Positions 19,579 to 29,067 of a stretch of 64,000 bases of DNA are shown here, one piece after another. This DNA is from Campylobacterales bacterium. Lineage in GTDB: Bacteria; Campylobacterota; Campylobacteria; Campylobacterales; Campylobacteraceae. Position numbers and translations under genes: made by a program. The stretch lies in assembly GCA_014859645.1 (NCBI GenBank), contig JACUTV010000002.1, positions 36,043 through 100,042 on the forward strand, written 5' to 3'. The notes under the pieces were generated by a model. The model saw only the letters and a program-made list of their open reading frames with translations, ran no database searches and had not been told where the DNA came from. The first letter of the stretch is position 1; every line of letters starts with the position of its first letter.

Positions 19579-21801
19579 TTGATGGGGTATTTATGGAGAT
19601 GGGTGTTTGCCTCTCTCCTTACATGTAGCGCTTCCTTAAGCGCTTCAACTTCTCATGAAGTGCTTTTGTTGCATTCGTATCACAAGGGCTATAAGTGGTC
19701 TGATGATATCTCTTTAGCTATTCATGAAAGTTTTTCCCAAAGGGAAAACATTGAAGTTATGTCCTTATATATGGATACTAAACGTATTGATACGCCCGCA
19801 TACCTCGAGGCCTTAGTTCGCCTTTACAAAGAGCAATTTTCCCAACGTACTTTTGATTTGGTTATGGCGGTGGACAATGCCGCATTGGATTTTGCGTTGA
19901 TCCACCAACAGGATATTTTTCATGATGTTCCTATTGTTTTTTTGGGAATTAATGATTTTCATCCGACATTGTTGCGCGAGGCGAGCAAAAAAGTAACGGG
20001 AGTGGTTGAGGAAGTGGATATTGAATCCACGATCGAATTAATGCTAGCCATGAATTCAGACTTAAAGCACATTTTTGTGTTAAATGACCAAAGTGAAACA
20101 GGACTTGCGGTAAGAAATGAATTAGAAAAAGTCATCCCTCGGTATCGGCACAAGTTGGAGTTTGAGTATGTGGATAATTTGGATATCGCAGCCATCAAGC
20201 ACCGCGTCCAAGGGCTTAATGTTGAAGATACCGCCATATTGTTTCTCCTGCTTTTTAAAGACAGTACCGGCAAGTATTTTACCTACAAAGAAAGCCTTAG
20301 CGAAGTCCATGCGGTGAGTCCTGTGCCTATTTTTGGGGTGTGGGACTTCTACCTTGGGCACGGCGTGGTAGGTGGAAAAATGACCAGCGCTAAAGCGCAA
20401 GGAGAGGCAGCATCAAAAATGGCGCTTGAAATTCTTGATGGTAAATCCCCTGCGCAAATTCCTATCCTTGATACTAGCCCTAATGTGTATCTTTTTGACC
20501 ATGACCAATTGGCTCGGTTTCATTTAAAAATTCCTTTGCATATCGGATATCATGAGGTGCACAATAAACCTTTTTCATTTTATGATACTTACAAGTCATT
20601 GGTGTGGAGCTTGGTGCTATTGTTTTTATCAGGCATTGCGGTGACGTTTGTGCTAGCTACCAATGTGGTCATGCGGCGCAAGAGCGAAAAAGCGCTCAAA
20701 AGCCAGTTGATGTTTATTACCACCTTGCTAGATACGGTGAAGAATCCTATTTTTTACAAAGATGCCCTAGGGAGGTACATGGGGTGTAATCAGGCGTTTT
20801 CTGTGTTGCTTGGGCTTCCAAAATGGGAAATTAGAGGAAAGACGATTTATGACCTTTTCCCTCCTGCGTGGGCAAAAGAACATGCGCTCAAAGATGAAAT
20901 GTTGCTCAAATACCCCAATGCAAGTAGCGTGGATGAGGCTACTTTGCATTTACCAAAACGCTCCATGCAGCACTTTGTTCTCCATAAAGCCACTTTCTCC
21001 AATGCAGACACGTCTGTTGGTGGAATTGTGTGCATCATGGATAACATCACCGAACGTATTCAGCAAAAACAATTTTTGATTCAACAGTCAAAACTCGCCG
21101 AAATGGGGGAGATGATAGCGGCGATTGCCCACCAGTGGAATGAGCCCTTGGTGGAGCTTTCTGCAATCGTACAAGACATGGAAATGTCCTATTATAATGA
21201 AGAACTCAATGATGATGTGGTAAAAGCGTATGTAAAAGATTCTATGCTTCAAATCCAATATATGTCAAAAACCTTGAAAGATTTCAGGAATTTTCTCAAG
21301 CCTTCAACCCAGAAAACAAGTTTCAGTGTCAGGATAGCTATTAGCGAGATCACCGAACTTATTGGGCGTCATGTGTTTTACTCCAACATCAACCTTTTCG
21401 TAAATTTTAAGCCAGAATCGGGTGACATCATGGTGTACGGTTATGAAAACGAATTTAAGCAAGTATTGTTAAACATCATCAACAATGCCAAAAAGAAAAT
21501 CATCAATACCTACAAAGGTACCGACAATGTGGGCATTATCACCATTAACGTTTACCGTAATGAAGACACGACAGTAATTCAAATCATCGATGACGCAGGA
21601 GAAATCCACCCTTCTATCATCAACCATGTGTTTGACCCTTATTTCACGACCACGCCAGGGGGAACGGGTCTGGGGCTGTATATGGCCAAAGTCATCATTG
21701 AAGACAAAATGCAGGGGCGCATTAGTGTGGCCAATGGAGAGAATAGCGCTATTTTTATCGTCGAAGTTCCTAACTGTGAGCGAATTGAGACTTCTAAATA
21801 G
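19579..21801 (+). CDS. Sensor histidine kinase with ABC-substrate-binding-like sensor and PAS domains
   Basis: 740 aa. EVLLLHSYHKGYKWSDDIS periplasmic domain, TM helix, PAS domain (FYKDALGRYMGCNQAF), kinase core (MGEMIAAIAHQWNEPL, GGTGLGLYMAKVIIED). Confidence 0.92.
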   Translation: MMGYLWRWVFASLLTCSASLSASTSHEVLLLHSYHKGYKWSDDISLAIHESFSQRENIEVMSLYMDTKRIDTPAYLEALVRLYKEQFSQRTFDLVMAVDNAALDFALIHQQDIFHDVPIVFLGINDFHPTLLREASKKVTGVVEEVDIESTIELMLAMNSDLKHIFVLNDQSETGLAVRNELEKVIPRYRHKLEFEYVDNLDIAAIKHRVQGLNVEDTAILFLLLFKDSTGKYFTYKESLSEVHAVSPVPIFGVWDFYLGHGVVGGKMTSAKAQGEAASKMALEILDGKSPAQIPILDTSPNVYLFDHDQLARFHLKIPLHIGYHEVHNKPFSFYDTYKSLVWSLVLLFLSGIAVTFVLATNVVMRRKSEKALKSQLMFITTLLDTVKNPIFYKDALGRYMGCNQAFSVLLGLPKWEIRGKTIYDLFPPAWAKEHALKDEMLLKYPNASSVDEATLHLPKRSMQHFVLHKATFSNADTSVGGIVCIMDNITERIQQKQFLIQQSKLAEMGEMIAAIAHQWNEPLVELSAIVQDMEMSYYNEELNDDVVKAYVKDSMLQIQYMSKTLKDFRNFLKPSTQKTSFSVRIAISEITELIGRHVFYSNINLFVNFKPESGDIMVYGYENEFKQVLLNIINNAKKKIINTYKGTDNVGIITINVYRNEDTTVIQIIDDAGEIHPSIINHVFDPYFTTTPGGTGLGLYMAKVIIEDKMQGRISVANGENSAIFIVEVPNCERIETSK

Positions 21802-21875
21802 ACAATGTCTTTCTTGCAAAGGGCAAGATAAAAAGTCTGTTAATTTTTAAAGCTTTCTTGGATTATAATGCTTCC

Positions 21876-22526
21876 ATGAAAATACTACTCCTAGAAGACA
21901 ACACCAGACTTAATGCAACCATCACGAAACGCCTTGGAGCCAAGGGGTTTGATGTGGACAGCTTTGAGGATGGGGCGGCAGCTTATGAGGCTGTGGACAA
22001 TGGCTATGGATGTTATGTGTTAGACATTAACGTCCCTTCGCTTGATGGGATTGAATTGTTAAAGCGCATCCGAGAGTACTATCCCTATACGCCCGTCATT
22101 ATCATCAGTTCGAGTGTGGAGCTTGAAACTATCCGTGATTCGTACCATTTTGGTTGCAGCGACTACATCAAAAAACCTTTTTTTGTGGATGAGCTGGAAA
22201 TTAAGATTGAAAAATTATGCAACGTTACCAATGATATTGTTACCTTTGGTAACTGTTATAGTTTTGATGCCCTTTCGAGTATTTTGGAGCATGAAGGGGA
22301 GCGTGAGCGACTTTCTAAAAAAGAGCGCCTTTTGTTGGGACTCTTTTTGAGCGACCAAGGCAAGGTGGTTTCTTATGAAAAGATCCAATCCATCGTCTGG
22401 GAAGGCAATTTTGCCAGCCTTGATTCTATCCGTTCTCTCATCCGAAGACTTCGGAAAAAAATCCCTGAAAACTACATTGAAACGGTCGTAGACATCGGCT
22501 ATTTGTTTAACCCACCAAAAGCCTAA
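21876..22526 (+). CDS. Response regulator, OmpR/PhoB type
   Basis: MKILLLEDNTRLNATITKRL, YVLDINVPSLDGIELLKRI, and a winged-helix C-terminus (SLDSIRSLIRRLRKKIPENYIETVVDIGYLF). I prefer ATG 21876 over 21858. Confidence 0.92.
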   Translation: MKILLLEDNTRLNATITKRLGAKGFDVDSFEDGAAAYEAVDNGYGCYVLDINVPSLDGIELLKRIREYYPYTPVIIISSSVELETIRDSYHFGCSDYIKKPFFVDELEIKIEKLCNVTNDIVTFGNCYSFDALSSILEHEGERERLSKKERLLLGLFLSDQGKVVSYEKIQSIVWEGNFASLDSIRSLIRRLRKKIPENYIETVVDIGYLFNPPKA

Positions 22527-22530
22527 CCCT

Positions 22531-22563
22531 CTCCTTAGTGTTTCATAACGAAACAATAAGGAG
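22531..22563. repeat. Interrupted inverted repeat upstream of the TRAP operon
   Basis: CTCCTTA-G-TGTTTC-ATAAC-GAAACA-A-TAAGGAG: 13 paired positions with one mismatch and a 5-nt centre. Confidence 0.7.
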
Positions 22564-22656
22564 AATCTTACTCCTGAATTAGAACAATTTTGTCACTTAT
22601 TAGCAATTTCTCTTTACAATGCGTACTGAATACTACTTACATGTAAAGGAGAAAAA

Positions 22657-23721
22657 ATGCATTATTGGAAACGCATTGTTGCTGTGTTGGTCCTTGCTGT
22701 TGCGGTTGTAACGGGGGCAAATGCTGCGGAGAAAAAGGTTGTGTGGAAATTGGCGATGACCTGGGGTGGAACCTTGCATCCTTTTACCACTTCAGTGGAA
22801 AACATGGCCAAAATGGTTGAAACAATGAGCGGAGGCAACTTTGTTATCCGCATTGATTCCGCCAACCGACACAAATCCCCCTTTGGTGTGCTAGATATGG
22901 TAAAAGCAGGGCAGTACGAGATGGCCCATTCGGCTTCTTACTATTGGAAAGGCAAAGATGTTAATCTGCTTCCTTTTACTAGCATGCCTTTTGGGATGAC
23001 GGCTCCTGAGCAGTATGCATGGTTTTACTATGGTGGCGGCTTGGAGTTGATGCAAAAAGCGTACGCACCCCATAATATGTACTCTTTCCCCGGCGGCAAC
23101 ACGGGAGCTCAAATGGGAGGATGGTACCGCAAGGAAATCAAAACACTTGATGACCTTAAAGGGCTTAAAATGCGTATCCCCGGTTTTGCGGGCGAAGTGC
23201 TGGCGGAGCTAGGAACTGTAGTGACAAACATCGCCCCAGGTGAGCTTTACACGGCACTTGAGCGAGGCACAATTGACGCGCTTGAATGGGTTGGACCAGG
23301 CATGGACATCAAGCTTGGATTCCACAAAGTAGCGCCCTACTATTACACAGGATGGCATGAGCCAGCAACCGAGCTTCAGTATCTAGTCAACCAAAAAGCC
23401 TTTGAAGCGCTTCCGGAAAACTATAAAGAAATGTTGCGTGTTGCTATGCGCGTTGCGGCGTATGATATGTATGCTTTAAACTACCATGAAAGTGCTCAGG
23501 CGTGGTCTGAAATTGCTACACAATTCCCGCACATTAAGATTGAGACGTTTTCTCCAGACATCATGAACGCCATGAAAGCGGCCAACCAAAAGCTGCTCAA
23601 AGAAATGTCCGATGCTAATCCTCTCTTTAAAGAAGTCATGGATTCTCAAGCACAATACTTGAAAAAAGTTCGTGTTTGGACTAAAATGTCGGATTTTGAT
23701 TATCTAAAAGACAATCTTTAA
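22657..23721 (+). CDS. dctP: TRAP transporter substrate-binding protein, DctP family
   Basis: 354 aa. Signal peptide, VVWKLAMTWGGTLHPFTTSVENMAKMVETMSGGNFVIRI, DDLKGLKMRIPGFAGEVL. Confidence 0.93.
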   Translation: MHYWKRIVAVLVLAVAVVTGANAAEKKVVWKLAMTWGGTLHPFTTSVENMAKMVETMSGGNFVIRIDSANRHKSPFGVLDMVKAGQYEMAHSASYYWKGKDVNLLPFTSMPFGMTAPEQYAWFYYGGGLELMQKAYAPHNMYSFPGGNTGAQMGGWYRKEIKTLDDLKGLKMRIPGFAGEVLAELGTVVTNIAPGELYTALERGTIDALEWVGPGMDIKLGFHKVAPYYYTGWHEPATELQYLVNQKAFEALPENYKEMLRVAMRVAAYDMYALNYHESAQAWSEIATQFPHIKIETFSPDIMNAMKAANQKLLKEMSDANPLFKEVMDSQAQYLKKVRVWTKMSDFDYLKDNL

Positions 23722-23731
23722 CGACGCACTA

Positions 23732-23775
23732 CCAAAAGGTCGCGCCCCTTAAGGGCATGGCCTTTTGGTTTTTTT
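23732..23775 (+). terminator. Intrinsic terminator between dctP and dctQ
   Basis: CCAAAAGG...CCTTTTGG with inner complementarity, followed by TTTTTTT. Confidence 0.8.
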
Positions 23776-23841
23776 ATGAAGCCTTACATGTAAAGCCTTT
23801 ATGAAAAAACCAAAGAAATTGCGAATGAGCAGGGAGATGGT

Positions 23842-24363
23842 ATGTTGGAGAGAATGGAGCGTTTTTTTGACACGCTCGCGGATTGGATTGGGCATGTGTG
23901 CGGCATTTTGATGCTTGCTATGATGCTCAATGTTTTTTACAATGTGGTGATGCGGTATTTTTTCAAATCAGGCTCTATTGGGGCACAAGAATTGGAGTGG
24001 CATTTTTTTTCACTCATCATTTTGTTTGGGATTTCCTATGCCCTCAAAGAGGACGCGCACGTGCGCGTGGATGTGGTGTATGATCGGCTAAAACCAAAAA
24101 ACAAAGCATTGGTCAATCTCTTTGGCGCGGTGGTTTTTATTGTGCCAATTTCCGTACTGATTGCCACGGGTTCAACAGAGTTTGTCTTAGAAGCTTTTAG
24201 GAGTAATGAGGGCAGTGGCGATCCTGGTGGACTTGCGTACCGTTGGGTTATCAAAGCCATGATTCCTCTATCTTTTTACTTGTTGTTGTTTATTAACCTC
24301 GGGTTCATCATCAAAAATATAAACGCCTACCGCGCCCATTCGCGTCCAGCAGGGGAGGCGTAA
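23842..24363 (+). CDS. dctQ: TRAP transporter small permease, DctQ family
   Basis: 173 aa with four TM segments; ELEWHFFSLIILFGISYALKEDAHVRVDVVYDRL. Confidence 0.93.
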   Translation: MLERMERFFDTLADWIGHVCGILMLAMMLNVFYNVVMRYFFKSGSIGAQELEWHFFSLIILFGISYALKEDAHVRVDVVYDRLKPKNKALVNLFGAVVFIVPISVLIATGSTEFVLEAFRSNEGSGDPGGLAYRWVIKAMIPLSFYLLLFINLGFIIKNINAYRAHSRPAGEA

Positions 24364-24365
24364 TC

Positions 24366-25712
24366 ATGGTAGGCATCATCATGTTTTTTGCCGCTTTGGC
24401 AATGTTGGCACTCGGGTTTCCTGTAGCCTTTACTTTTGGGGCAGTGTCGGTATTTTTTGCGATGATTGGTGGCGTGGTGGAGTCGTTGCACTATGGCGGC
24501 ACCATTGCAGAGGGTTTTGGCATCGGCAAGGATATGTTTGGATTTATGCCCTTTCGTATTTTTTCTATTATGCAAAACACCATCTTAATGGCTGTACCAC
24601 TTTTTGTGTTTATGGGTATCGTGCTTCAAAAAACAAAGTTGGCCGAACGCTTGTTGGAGTCTATGGGCTTTTTGTTCGGAGAAATTCGCGGCGGCATTGC
24701 TATTAGCACAGTGCTTGTAGGAGCGCTTTTGGCGGCTTCCACGGGCGTGGTTGGGGCAAGTGTGGTGGCGATGGGCGTTATCTCTTTGCCTGTCATGCTC
24801 AAATACGGCTACAGCAAAGAGCTCGCCACGGGAACCATTTGTGCCGCAGGAACCTTGGGTCAGATTATCCCTCCTTCTATTGTCTTGATTATTTTAGGCG
24901 ACGTGTTTCAAGTGCCTGTGGGCGATTTGTTTAAAGCTGCACTTTTCCCAGGTCTTGCACTCGTGGGCGCTTACGTGCTTTTCATTTTGGTGATTGCGTT
25001 TTTTAAAAAAGAACTTGCCCCGCCTATTACGATTGTGAGCAGTGAGAGCAAGATGAAACAAATTTTCAATGCATTGCTTGCTGTCATTCCTCCATTGGTG
25101 CTTATTATTATGGTACTTGGGTCTATTTTTGCAGGCATTGCTACGCCCACGGAGTCTTCCGCAGTAGGCTGTATTGGCGCGGTAGGGCTTGCTCTTTTGT
25201 ACCGCACTTTTTCCTTTGCGATGCTCCACGAAGCGGCTCTTGAAACGGTCAAAATTACCGCTATGGTTTTTGGTATTCTAATCGGTGCGACGGCATTTTC
25301 CATGGTGTTTTCGTACACGGGCGGAGAGGAAATTGTAGAAGAATTTATGCTAGGATTGCCCGGTGAAAAATGGGGTTTTGTTATTTTGTCCATGATTGCC
25401 ATTTTAATCCTTGGCTTCTTTATCGATTTTGTGGAAATTTCTTACATCATCGTTCCTATTTTGGTACCTATCGCCGATGCCATTGGCATTAACCCTGTGT
25501 GGTTTGCCATTTTGATTGCTATGAATTTACAAACGTCGTTTTTAACACCGCCTTTTGGGTTTAGTCTTTTTTACCTCAAAGGCGTCTCACCTCCTGAGGT
25601 GAGAACGGTGCATATCTACCGTGGGGTGATTCCTTTTATTTTGATTCAGATTGCTGTATTGACGGTTTTAATGTTCTATCCTGAGTGGTTTGGTATCAGT
25701 GTAATGCAGTGA
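24366..25712 (+). CDS. dctM: TRAP transporter large permease, DctM family
   Basis: 448 aa. GTLGQIIPPSIVLIILGDVFQVPVGDLFKAALFPGL, FAGIATPTESSAVG. Confidence 0.95.
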   Translation: MVGIIMFFAALAMLALGFPVAFTFGAVSVFFAMIGGVVESLHYGGTIAEGFGIGKDMFGFMPFRIFSIMQNTILMAVPLFVFMGIVLQKTKLAERLLESMGFLFGEIRGGIAISTVLVGALLAASTGVVGASVVAMGVISLPVMLKYGYSKELATGTICAAGTLGQIIPPSIVLIILGDVFQVPVGDLFKAALFPGLALVGAYVLFILVIAFFKKELAPPITIVSSESKMKQIFNALLAVIPPLVLIIMVLGSIFAGIATPTESSAVGCIGAVGLALLYRTFSFAMLHEAALETVKITAMVFGILIGATAFSMVFSYTGGEEIVEEFMLGLPGEKWGFVILSMIAILILGFFIDFVEISYIIVPILVPIADAIGINPVWFAILIAMNLQTSFLTPPFGFSLFYLKGVSPPEVRTVHIYRGVIPFILIQIAVLTVLMFYPEWFGISVMQ

Positions 25713-25804
25713 TGTTTCAGGGTTGGTGTATTATCATTTAGATATTATGCCAACCCTGTACAATGAGTGAATTCACTCCATAACTCTGCCCCAAAGGATA
25801 CCCC

Positions 25805-28639
25805 ATGACAGGCCCTTATCGTGATTTTCATGCCGTTATTTCCCAGACCATCCCCACTAACCGTCTTTTTACGGACCCGTTACATACCATCGCATATGGC
25901 ACGGACGCTTCGTTTTATCGGCTAATTCCCAAGATTGTTATTTTTGCCCAAAATGCGCAAGAAGTGAGTACGGTGCTTAAAGAAGCGGCCGCGCGCCATT
26001 TGCCTGTGGTGTTTAGGGCAGCTGGAACAAGTCTTTCTGGGCAAGCCATCACTGATTCTATTTTGCTTATCACGTCTCGTGATTGGAAAAAGATACATGT
26101 AAAGAACGAAGGCACACTTGTCACCATGGAGCCTTCGGTTTTAGGCACGTCAGTGAACGAAAAATTGCTTCCCTATGGGAAAAAAATTGGACCCGATCCT
26201 GCGTCCATTGGTTCGGCGATGATTGGCGGCATTGCGGCTAATAATGCCAGTGGCATGTGCTGTGGCATTGCAGACAATTCGTACAAAACCTTGCACACCA
26301 TGCAAATTGTGTTTCATGATGGCTCAGAGCTTGATACGGGGTCGCAAGAAAGCAAGGATACCTTTGCAAAAAGCCATCCTGAACTAGTGGAAGGCATCGC
26401 AGCACTAGCACGCAAGGTCAATGAAAACACTCCTTTGCGCGATAAAATTAACCGCAAATTCAAAATCAAAAACACCTGTGGCTACAGTTTAAATGCCTTG
26501 GTGGATTTTGAAGACCCTTTTGAAATCATCCAGCACCTGATGATAGGTAGCGAAGGAACCCTGGGGTTTATCAAAGAAATCACCTTTAAAACCGTCCCTG
26601 AGTACAAAGACAAAGCCAGTGCTTTGATGATTTTCAAAAACATCAAAGATGCCTGTGACGCGATTATCGTCCTGAAAACCCAGTGTAGAACACGGGTGGA
26701 GAATGCAGAAGTGGATGCGGCGGAGTTGATGGACAGAGCGGGGTTGCGCAGTGTAGAAAACAAAGAAGGCATGCCGTCGTTTTTGAAAACACTGAGTGAA
26801 ACTGCCACGGCTGTGCTGGTGGAAACGAGGGCAAAAGATGGTGAAACCTTGGATAAAAACATCGCAACCATCCTAGAAAAACTCCAACACATTACACCTG
26901 AAATGCCACTGCATTTTACTAAAGACGTTGCAGAATACACCTCCTACTGGAAGATTCGAAAAGGACTCTTTCCTGCGGTGGGTGCTGTGCGTGAAACGGG
27001 CACTACTGTCATCATCGAAGATGTGGCCTATCCTATCGAGTCTTTAGCGGATGCGACCTTGGAGCTTCAAGGATTGTTTAAAAAATACGGCTATAGCGAA
27101 GCGCTCATCTTTGGCCACGCCCTTGATAGCAACTTGCACTTCGTCTTTACCCAAGCCTTTGATGATCCCAAAGAGGTAGAACGCTACGAAGCCTTTATGC
27201 AAGAAATAGCCGACCAAGTGGCAACCAAATACCAAGGAAGCCTCAAAGCAGAACACGGTACAGGGCGCAACATGGCCCCGTTTGTGGAGTTGGAGTGGGG
27301 AACAGATGCGTATGCGCTCATGAAGGAAATTAAAGCCCTTTTTGACCCCAATGGACTGCTAAATCCTGGCGTTATTCTAAACGAAGACCCCAAGGTGCAT
27401 TTAAAAAATTTCAAATTTATGCCTGCAACCCATCCTCTTGTGGATAAATGCATCGAGTGTGGTTTTTGTGAGCCTGTGTGCCCTTCCAACGTCATCACTT
27501 TTACGCCGCGCCAACGCATTGTGGCCAATCGCCACCTTTCAAAGCTCAAAAGCGATTTGGACATGGAAGGGTATAGAGCCTTTAAGGCAGCTTATCAGTA
27601 TGATGGCATAGAAACCTGCGCCACTTGTTCCTTGTGTTCCCTTTCTTGTCCTGTTGGGATAAATACAGGCAATCTGACCAAAGAGTTACGCACCGCTCAA
27701 ATCGGAGAATTTGCCGCCAAAACAGCAGGCTTTATCGGCTCGCATTTTGGAGGAGTATTGGGTGCTATGAACGTGACGCTTAGTGTTGTTAAGGGCGTGA
27801 GTTCGGTCTTGGGCGATGGCGTCATGACGTCTTTAAGCAAGGGCGCTCGAAAAGTGACCAACAATGCCCTTCCTTTATGGACGCCTAGCCTCACAGGCGG
27901 CGTTTCCTTTAAGCCTAAAACCCAATCTAGGCCCAATGCGCCAAAAGTGGTCTATTTTTCTTCGTGCATTAACCGCTCTTTGGGCAATCCAAAACCCCAA
28001 AAAGAAGAAGCGACGATTCATGAAGTGGTGATTGGGCTGTTGGAGCGGGCAGGGTTTGAGGTGGTGATTCCTAGGGGCGTGGGCGAACTGTGCTGTGGCC
28101 AAGCCTTTTTAAGCAAAGGGTATGTCAAAGAAGGCAAACGCAAAAACAAAGAGCTAGAGGACACCTTGCGTGCAGCAAGCAACAATGGCGCGTATCCTAT
28201 CGTGTGCGACATGACCTCATGCAGTAAAACGGGGCGTGAAAACTTCTCGCCTGATTTGGTGATGCTTGACCCCATTGAATTTGTATTGACCCACCTAAAA
28301 GACAAGCTTACTTTTACAAAAATCGACGAGCCTGTGGTAGTGCATGCTATTTGTTCGACCCGAAAAATGGGCCTAGTCGATAAGTTTGTTGAGGTGGCTA
28401 AATTGTGCTCCACCCAAGTACATGTACCCGCAGACGTACAGTGTTGTGGGTTTGCAGGAGACCGCGGTTTTACCTTTCCTGAGCTCAACGCTTCAGCCTT
28501 GCGCGACCTTAAGGCCAACATTCCTGCGGGCACAACCTTGGCCTTTTCGACCAACAAAACCTGCGAAATTGGCCTAAGCGAACACAGCGGACTTGCCTAT
28601 CGCAATATCTTATATTTGGTAGACCGTTGCACACAATAA
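25805..28639 (+). CDS. FAD-linked and Fe-S oxidoreductase (GlcD-GlcF fusion), D-lactate dehydrogenase-like
   Basis: 944 aa. FAD_binding_4 region (PVVFRAAGTSLSGQAITDSIL), 4Fe-4S motifs (CIECGFCEPVCPS, CATCSLCSLSCP), CCG domains (GELCCGQAFLSKG, VQCCGFAGDRGF). Confidence 0.9.
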   Translation: MTGPYRDFHAVISQTIPTNRLFTDPLHTIAYGTDASFYRLIPKIVIFAQNAQEVSTVLKEAAARHLPVVFRAAGTSLSGQAITDSILLITSRDWKKIHVKNEGTLVTMEPSVLGTSVNEKLLPYGKKIGPDPASIGSAMIGGIAANNASGMCCGIADNSYKTLHTMQIVFHDGSELDTGSQESKDTFAKSHPELVEGIAALARKVNENTPLRDKINRKFKIKNTCGYSLNALVDFEDPFEIIQHLMIGSEGTLGFIKEITFKTVPEYKDKASALMIFKNIKDACDAIIVLKTQCRTRVENAEVDAAELMDRAGLRSVENKEGMPSFLKTLSETATAVLVETRAKDGETLDKNIATILEKLQHITPEMPLHFTKDVAEYTSYWKIRKGLFPAVGAVRETGTTVIIEDVAYPIESLADATLELQGLFKKYGYSEALIFGHALDSNLHFVFTQAFDDPKEVERYEAFMQEIADQVATKYQGSLKAEHGTGRNMAPFVELEWGTDAYALMKEIKALFDPNGLLNPGVILNEDPKVHLKNFKFMPATHPLVDKCIECGFCEPVCPSNVITFTPRQRIVANRHLSKLKSDLDMEGYRAFKAAYQYDGIETCATCSLCSLSCPVGINTGNLTKELRTAQIGEFAAKTAGFIGSHFGGVLGAMNVTLSVVKGVSSVLGDGVMTSLSKGARKVTNNALPLWTPSLTGGVSFKPKTQSRPNAPKVVYFSSCINRSLGNPKPQKEEATIHEVVIGLLERAGFEVVIPRGVGELCCGQAFLSKGYVKEGKRKNKELEDTLRAASNNGAYPIVCDMTSCSKTGRENFSPDLVMLDPIEFVLTHLKDKLTFTKIDEPVVVHAICSTRKMGLVDKFVEVAKLCSTQVHVPADVQCCGFAGDRGFTFPELNASALRDLKANIPAGTTLAFSTNKTCEIGLSEHSGLAYRNILYLVDRCTQ

Positions 28640-28688
28640 TACCTTTTACATGTAAGTACGATAACCGTTACATGTAAGGCTTTCCTCG

Positions 28689-28722
28689 CCAAGCCACCCA
28701 CCCGCGTGGCTTGGTTTTTTTT
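28689..28722 (+). terminator. Intrinsic terminator after the FAD/Fe-S oxidoreductase gene
   Basis: CCAAGCCAC-CCACCCGC-GTGGCTTGG followed by TTTTTTTT. Confidence 0.9.
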
Positions 28723-28795
28723 AATAAAAGACATGTTAGAATAACCGCCATTTAGCAACCACGCTAAAAATGTTCTCACAAAAAAGGCTTCTGGC

Positions 28796-29047
28796 ATGGA
28801 AATCAATCTCGTTGCAGAGGGGCTAAAGTTCATGGTCCTTGGAATCACGACCGTGTTTTTATTCCTGATGCTGATGGTGGCGTTGCTGTACGTGCAATCG
28901 GCCATCCTAACAACGTTCTTTCCTCAAAAACCTACTCCCAAACCGCACACCTCAGGGAGTGCTTCCTCATCTTCATCCGATGAAACCACGCTTGTAGCGG
29001 TGATTTCCGCAGCGATCCAAACATTTCGTAACCAACAACGTCACTAA
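28796..29047 (+). CDS. oadG: Sodium pump decarboxylase gamma subunit
   Basis: 83 aa with a single TM helix (EGLKFMVLGITTVFLFLMLMVALLYVQS); first gene of a gamma-alpha-beta set. Confidence 0.85.
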   Translation: MEINLVAEGLKFMVLGITTVFLFLMLMVALLYVQSAILTTFFPQKPTPKPHTSGSASSSSSDETTLVAVISAAIQTFRNQQRH

Positions 29048-29067
29048 ACGTTTAGAAAAGGGCAATC

